Source of the DNA: Microcoleus sp. AS-A8
GTDB taxonomy: Bacteria > Cyanobacteriota > Cyanobacteriia > Cyanobacteriales > Coleofasciculaceae
Length of the DNA stretch: 64,000 nucleotides
Assembly: GCA_039962225.1 (NCBI GenBank)
Contig: JAMPKV010000021.1
Coordinates: forward strand, 33,455-97,454
Reading direction: 5' to 3'
The notes under the pieces were generated by a model that saw only the letters and a list, made by a program, of their open reading frames with translations, was not told the DNA's origin and ran no database searches. Position 1 is the stretch's first letter. Every line of letters begins with the position of its first letter. A program made the translations under genes and the position numbers. Positions 62,455-64,000 of the stretch are shown here, one piece after another.

Positions 62455-62785
62455 GCTCGCATTTTCTCTTCGCACGCTTGAAAAAGGGAACAGAGGTTAT
62501 CCGTTAAAGGGAAAAGTCAAACAACGGGTTCCCCATATCACGACTGTGACATGACCTACGCAGCCTGAGATGAAAGCAAGAATTCTTAAAGACTCGATAA
62601 AGAACAAAATTGAAGAAGTTGAAGCTCTGGGACAATCCTAACAAACAGGAGCGATTAGAAAAGCTTTTGGCTGAGCTGGAAGCATTGGTTTCTGAAGGCT
62701 AGAATTTTATCTATATGAAGATGCAGGATGAGGTTTAGCCCTTTCAATCATCCTTTGGCTGGCTTGGTTTGAGTGCTATCGATTA

Positions 62786-63905
62786 ATGATTAAAGAACAA
62801 CGTTTCCAAGCCTATCTCAATTTAGTTGAGCGGCTACTGAGGTGTTCCTGTGACCAAGAACCGCAGATTTTGAGTGCTAACCCGGATTTAGTGGATGCGG
62901 GGTTGATCCAGATGCTGGAACGGATGTCAGAAGTGATGGCACAAAAAGGCGATCAAAATACTGCTGATTGTTTAAGCTATTTCGCTTGTCTGGTAGCTGA
63001 TGCACTCTCCTTATCATCCTCCTCAACTCTCAGTTCCTCCCCACGTCCAAATCCTAAACACCAGCTTTTTTTCTTGATGCAGGTACCAAGCTAACCGGAA
63101 GCTACCAAAATCCAGGAGTTGTATACTCACTCCTGCAACCCAACCTCTACTTACTTGACGATAACTTTGCTCAAGTATTGCGAAACTGGGCAGTTGCTAC
63201 CTTGACGAGTGTGACGCAAGAGCAGGCTCAGGAGGTTGCCGCTGCTATTGGTAACTTCAGCAACGGGATTCGGGAATTTCCGCTAGGCAACCGAGCCAGT
63301 AACGTGGAAATTGCGATTACGGGTTATTCAATTGTCGCTACAGTCTTTACTTGCGAAGCCTTTCCCCGAAATTGGGCGCTAACTCAAAACTATCTAGGTG
63401 AAGCTTATACCAATTTCATAAAATAGCGCTACAAATTGACCCCCTTAGCCCCCCTTATCAAGGCTATGCATTAGTCACATCTTTTGTAACAATCTTGAAA
63501 GCCTTGTTCCACAAGCTTTCAAGAAGCATAGCTGCCACACACCTTAACAAAATGCCACTTATTCCTCTTGATAAAAACTGGGATTTATTGAGAATTGGTC
63601 ATGAAGGAATGGGGGTTTGATAGGCTCAGAGCGATCGCTCTCCCAAATGTTAAGAAAGATGCGACTAATGCATAGCAGAACCTAGAACGAGCTATTGCTC
63701 ATTGTAAAAATGCCTTACTAGTGCATACTCAAGATTGTGGGGTGTTGCTCAAAACAATCTGGGCTGTGCCTACCGTGATCGCATTCGAGGAGACCGAGCG
63801 CAGAATTTGGAACAAGCGATCGCCTGTTATCAAAGAGCATTGCAAGTGCGTACCCCGGAGACAGTGCCAACAGATTGGGCTATGACCGAATGGCACTTAG
63901 TTAAG
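62786..63905 (+). pseudogene. Broken fifth TPR-CHAT gene
   Basis: The ATG at 62786 begins a leader domain like those of CHAT 3 and 4 (MIKEQRFQAYLNLVERLLRC, then ILSANPDLVDAG). At about 63085 the frame shifts: MQV runs into a stop, while the next frame continues NPGVVYSLLQPN and LRNWAVATLTSVTQ, then the first TPR-like unit up to EAYTNFIK and a stop at 63424. A 214-bp MITE-like element follows (63463-63676). TPR coding then resumes in other frames: QNLERAIAHCKNALLVHTQD, a small deletion, then VAQNNLGCAYRDRIRGDRAQ and NLEQAIACYQRALQVRTPET. After about 63905 the similarity ends. No CHAT catalytic domain is present in the window. Confidence 0.8.
63463..63676. mobile_element. MITE-like element with 21-bp terminal inverted repeats
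   Basis: The left end starts GCTATGCATTAGTCACATCTTT. The reverse complement of the right end starts GCTATGCATTAGTCGCATCT and continues TT. The two ends match at 21 of the first 22 bases, and similarity continues weakly further in. The 214-bp element codes for nothing. An internal perfect stem CTTGAAAGC/GCTTTCAAG lies at 63494-63523. It has no clear target-site duplication. It is inserted in the TPR-CHAT remnant and was probably mobilised by a transposase elsewhere. Confidence 0.75.
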
Positions 63906-64000
63906 CGCGATCGCCAACCGTCATCCCTGCCGTGCTTAACTTTCACGCTCCCGTAGAAAAAGCCTCTGACCTCCAGTCAAACTGGAACAGAAACTTAGAG

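Larger units (their letters stand above)
62324..62785. other. Intergenic region with composite hairpin repeat and gene debris
   Basis: About 460 bases. It holds hairpin copy C (62376-62409) and palindrome copy 2 (62435-62454). A broken stretch near 62551 encodes MTYAA, stop, DESKNS. A 24-codon frame follows at 62570-62641 (MKARILKDSIKNKIEEVEAL), and 62641-62702 encodes PNKQERLEKLLAELEALVSE and a stop in another frame. The last two look like halves of one small helical protein split by a frameshift. Confidence 0.45.

Noticed and set aside
1..64000. tRNA, rRNA, prophage or CRISPR-Cas loci
   Set aside because: Both strands were read for these and nothing convincing was seen. A dedicated tRNA or RNA-family search was not possible here.

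Overview
The window looks like part of a large plasmid, or a plasmid-like accessory replicon, from a cyanobacterium. Three observations support this. The HIP1 octamer GCGATCGC, or its GCGATCG core, recurs throughout. The gene content is typical of cyanobacteria: long TPR-CHAT proteins, NACHT-WD40 proteins and XisH/XisI. Replication and partition genes are present (ParA/ParB at 0.2-2.5 kb; a Rep-like HTH protein, a probable iteron origin, a primase-helicase and a second ParB-like protein at 21.6-28.3 kb). I saw no rRNA, tRNA, CRISPR array, phage structural gene or intact transposase. Genus cannot be read from the sequence.

Layout. 0-5 kb, minus strand: an incomplete membrane-protein gene, parB, parA, a paired palindrome upstream of parA that may be a partition or operator site, a broken RecD-type helicase gene and two small unknown genes. 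5.5-21.1 kb, plus strand: four large TPR-CHAT (caspase-like) proteins that are tandem duplicates, with intact His/Cys dyads. A small helical protein and a two-TM coiled-coil protein sit in the middle of the array, together with fossils of another CHAT gene. 21.2-28.3 kb: the replication module, with three 22-bp iterons between the Rep-like gene and the primase-helicase gene.

28.5-62.3 kb is a dense defence island. In order it holds: a two-gene CBASS (patatin phospholipase effector plus CD-NTase); a class 1 DISARM operon (drmD, drmMI, drmA, drmB, drmC) with xisH/xisI and two small unknown genes embedded in it; a divergent XRE/ImmA-type regulator pair; a bacterial ubiquitin-like operon (two-domain Ubl, E2-like, JAB-E1 fusion, DUF6527-like zinc protein) followed by an AlbA_2 protein; a NACHT protein with 14 WD40 repeats; and a Ser/Thr kinase-UPF1-like helicase fusion paired with a single-HKD phospholipase D-like protein. 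The window ends with another TPR-CHAT gene, broken by a frameshift and a 214-bp MITE-like element.

All defence genes from 28.5 to 62.3 kb, except the XRE/ImmA pair, run on the plus strand in short operons with start/stop overlaps. The least described candidates are the CHAT array with its membrane partner, and the kinase-helicase plus PLD pair. Composite palindromes of one family (core CCAGCCGACTGG, partnered by GTGTCC...GGACAC) occur near 4.0 kb and, inverted, near 62.4 kb, with a third core copy at 51.8 kb. They may mark boundaries or past rearrangements.
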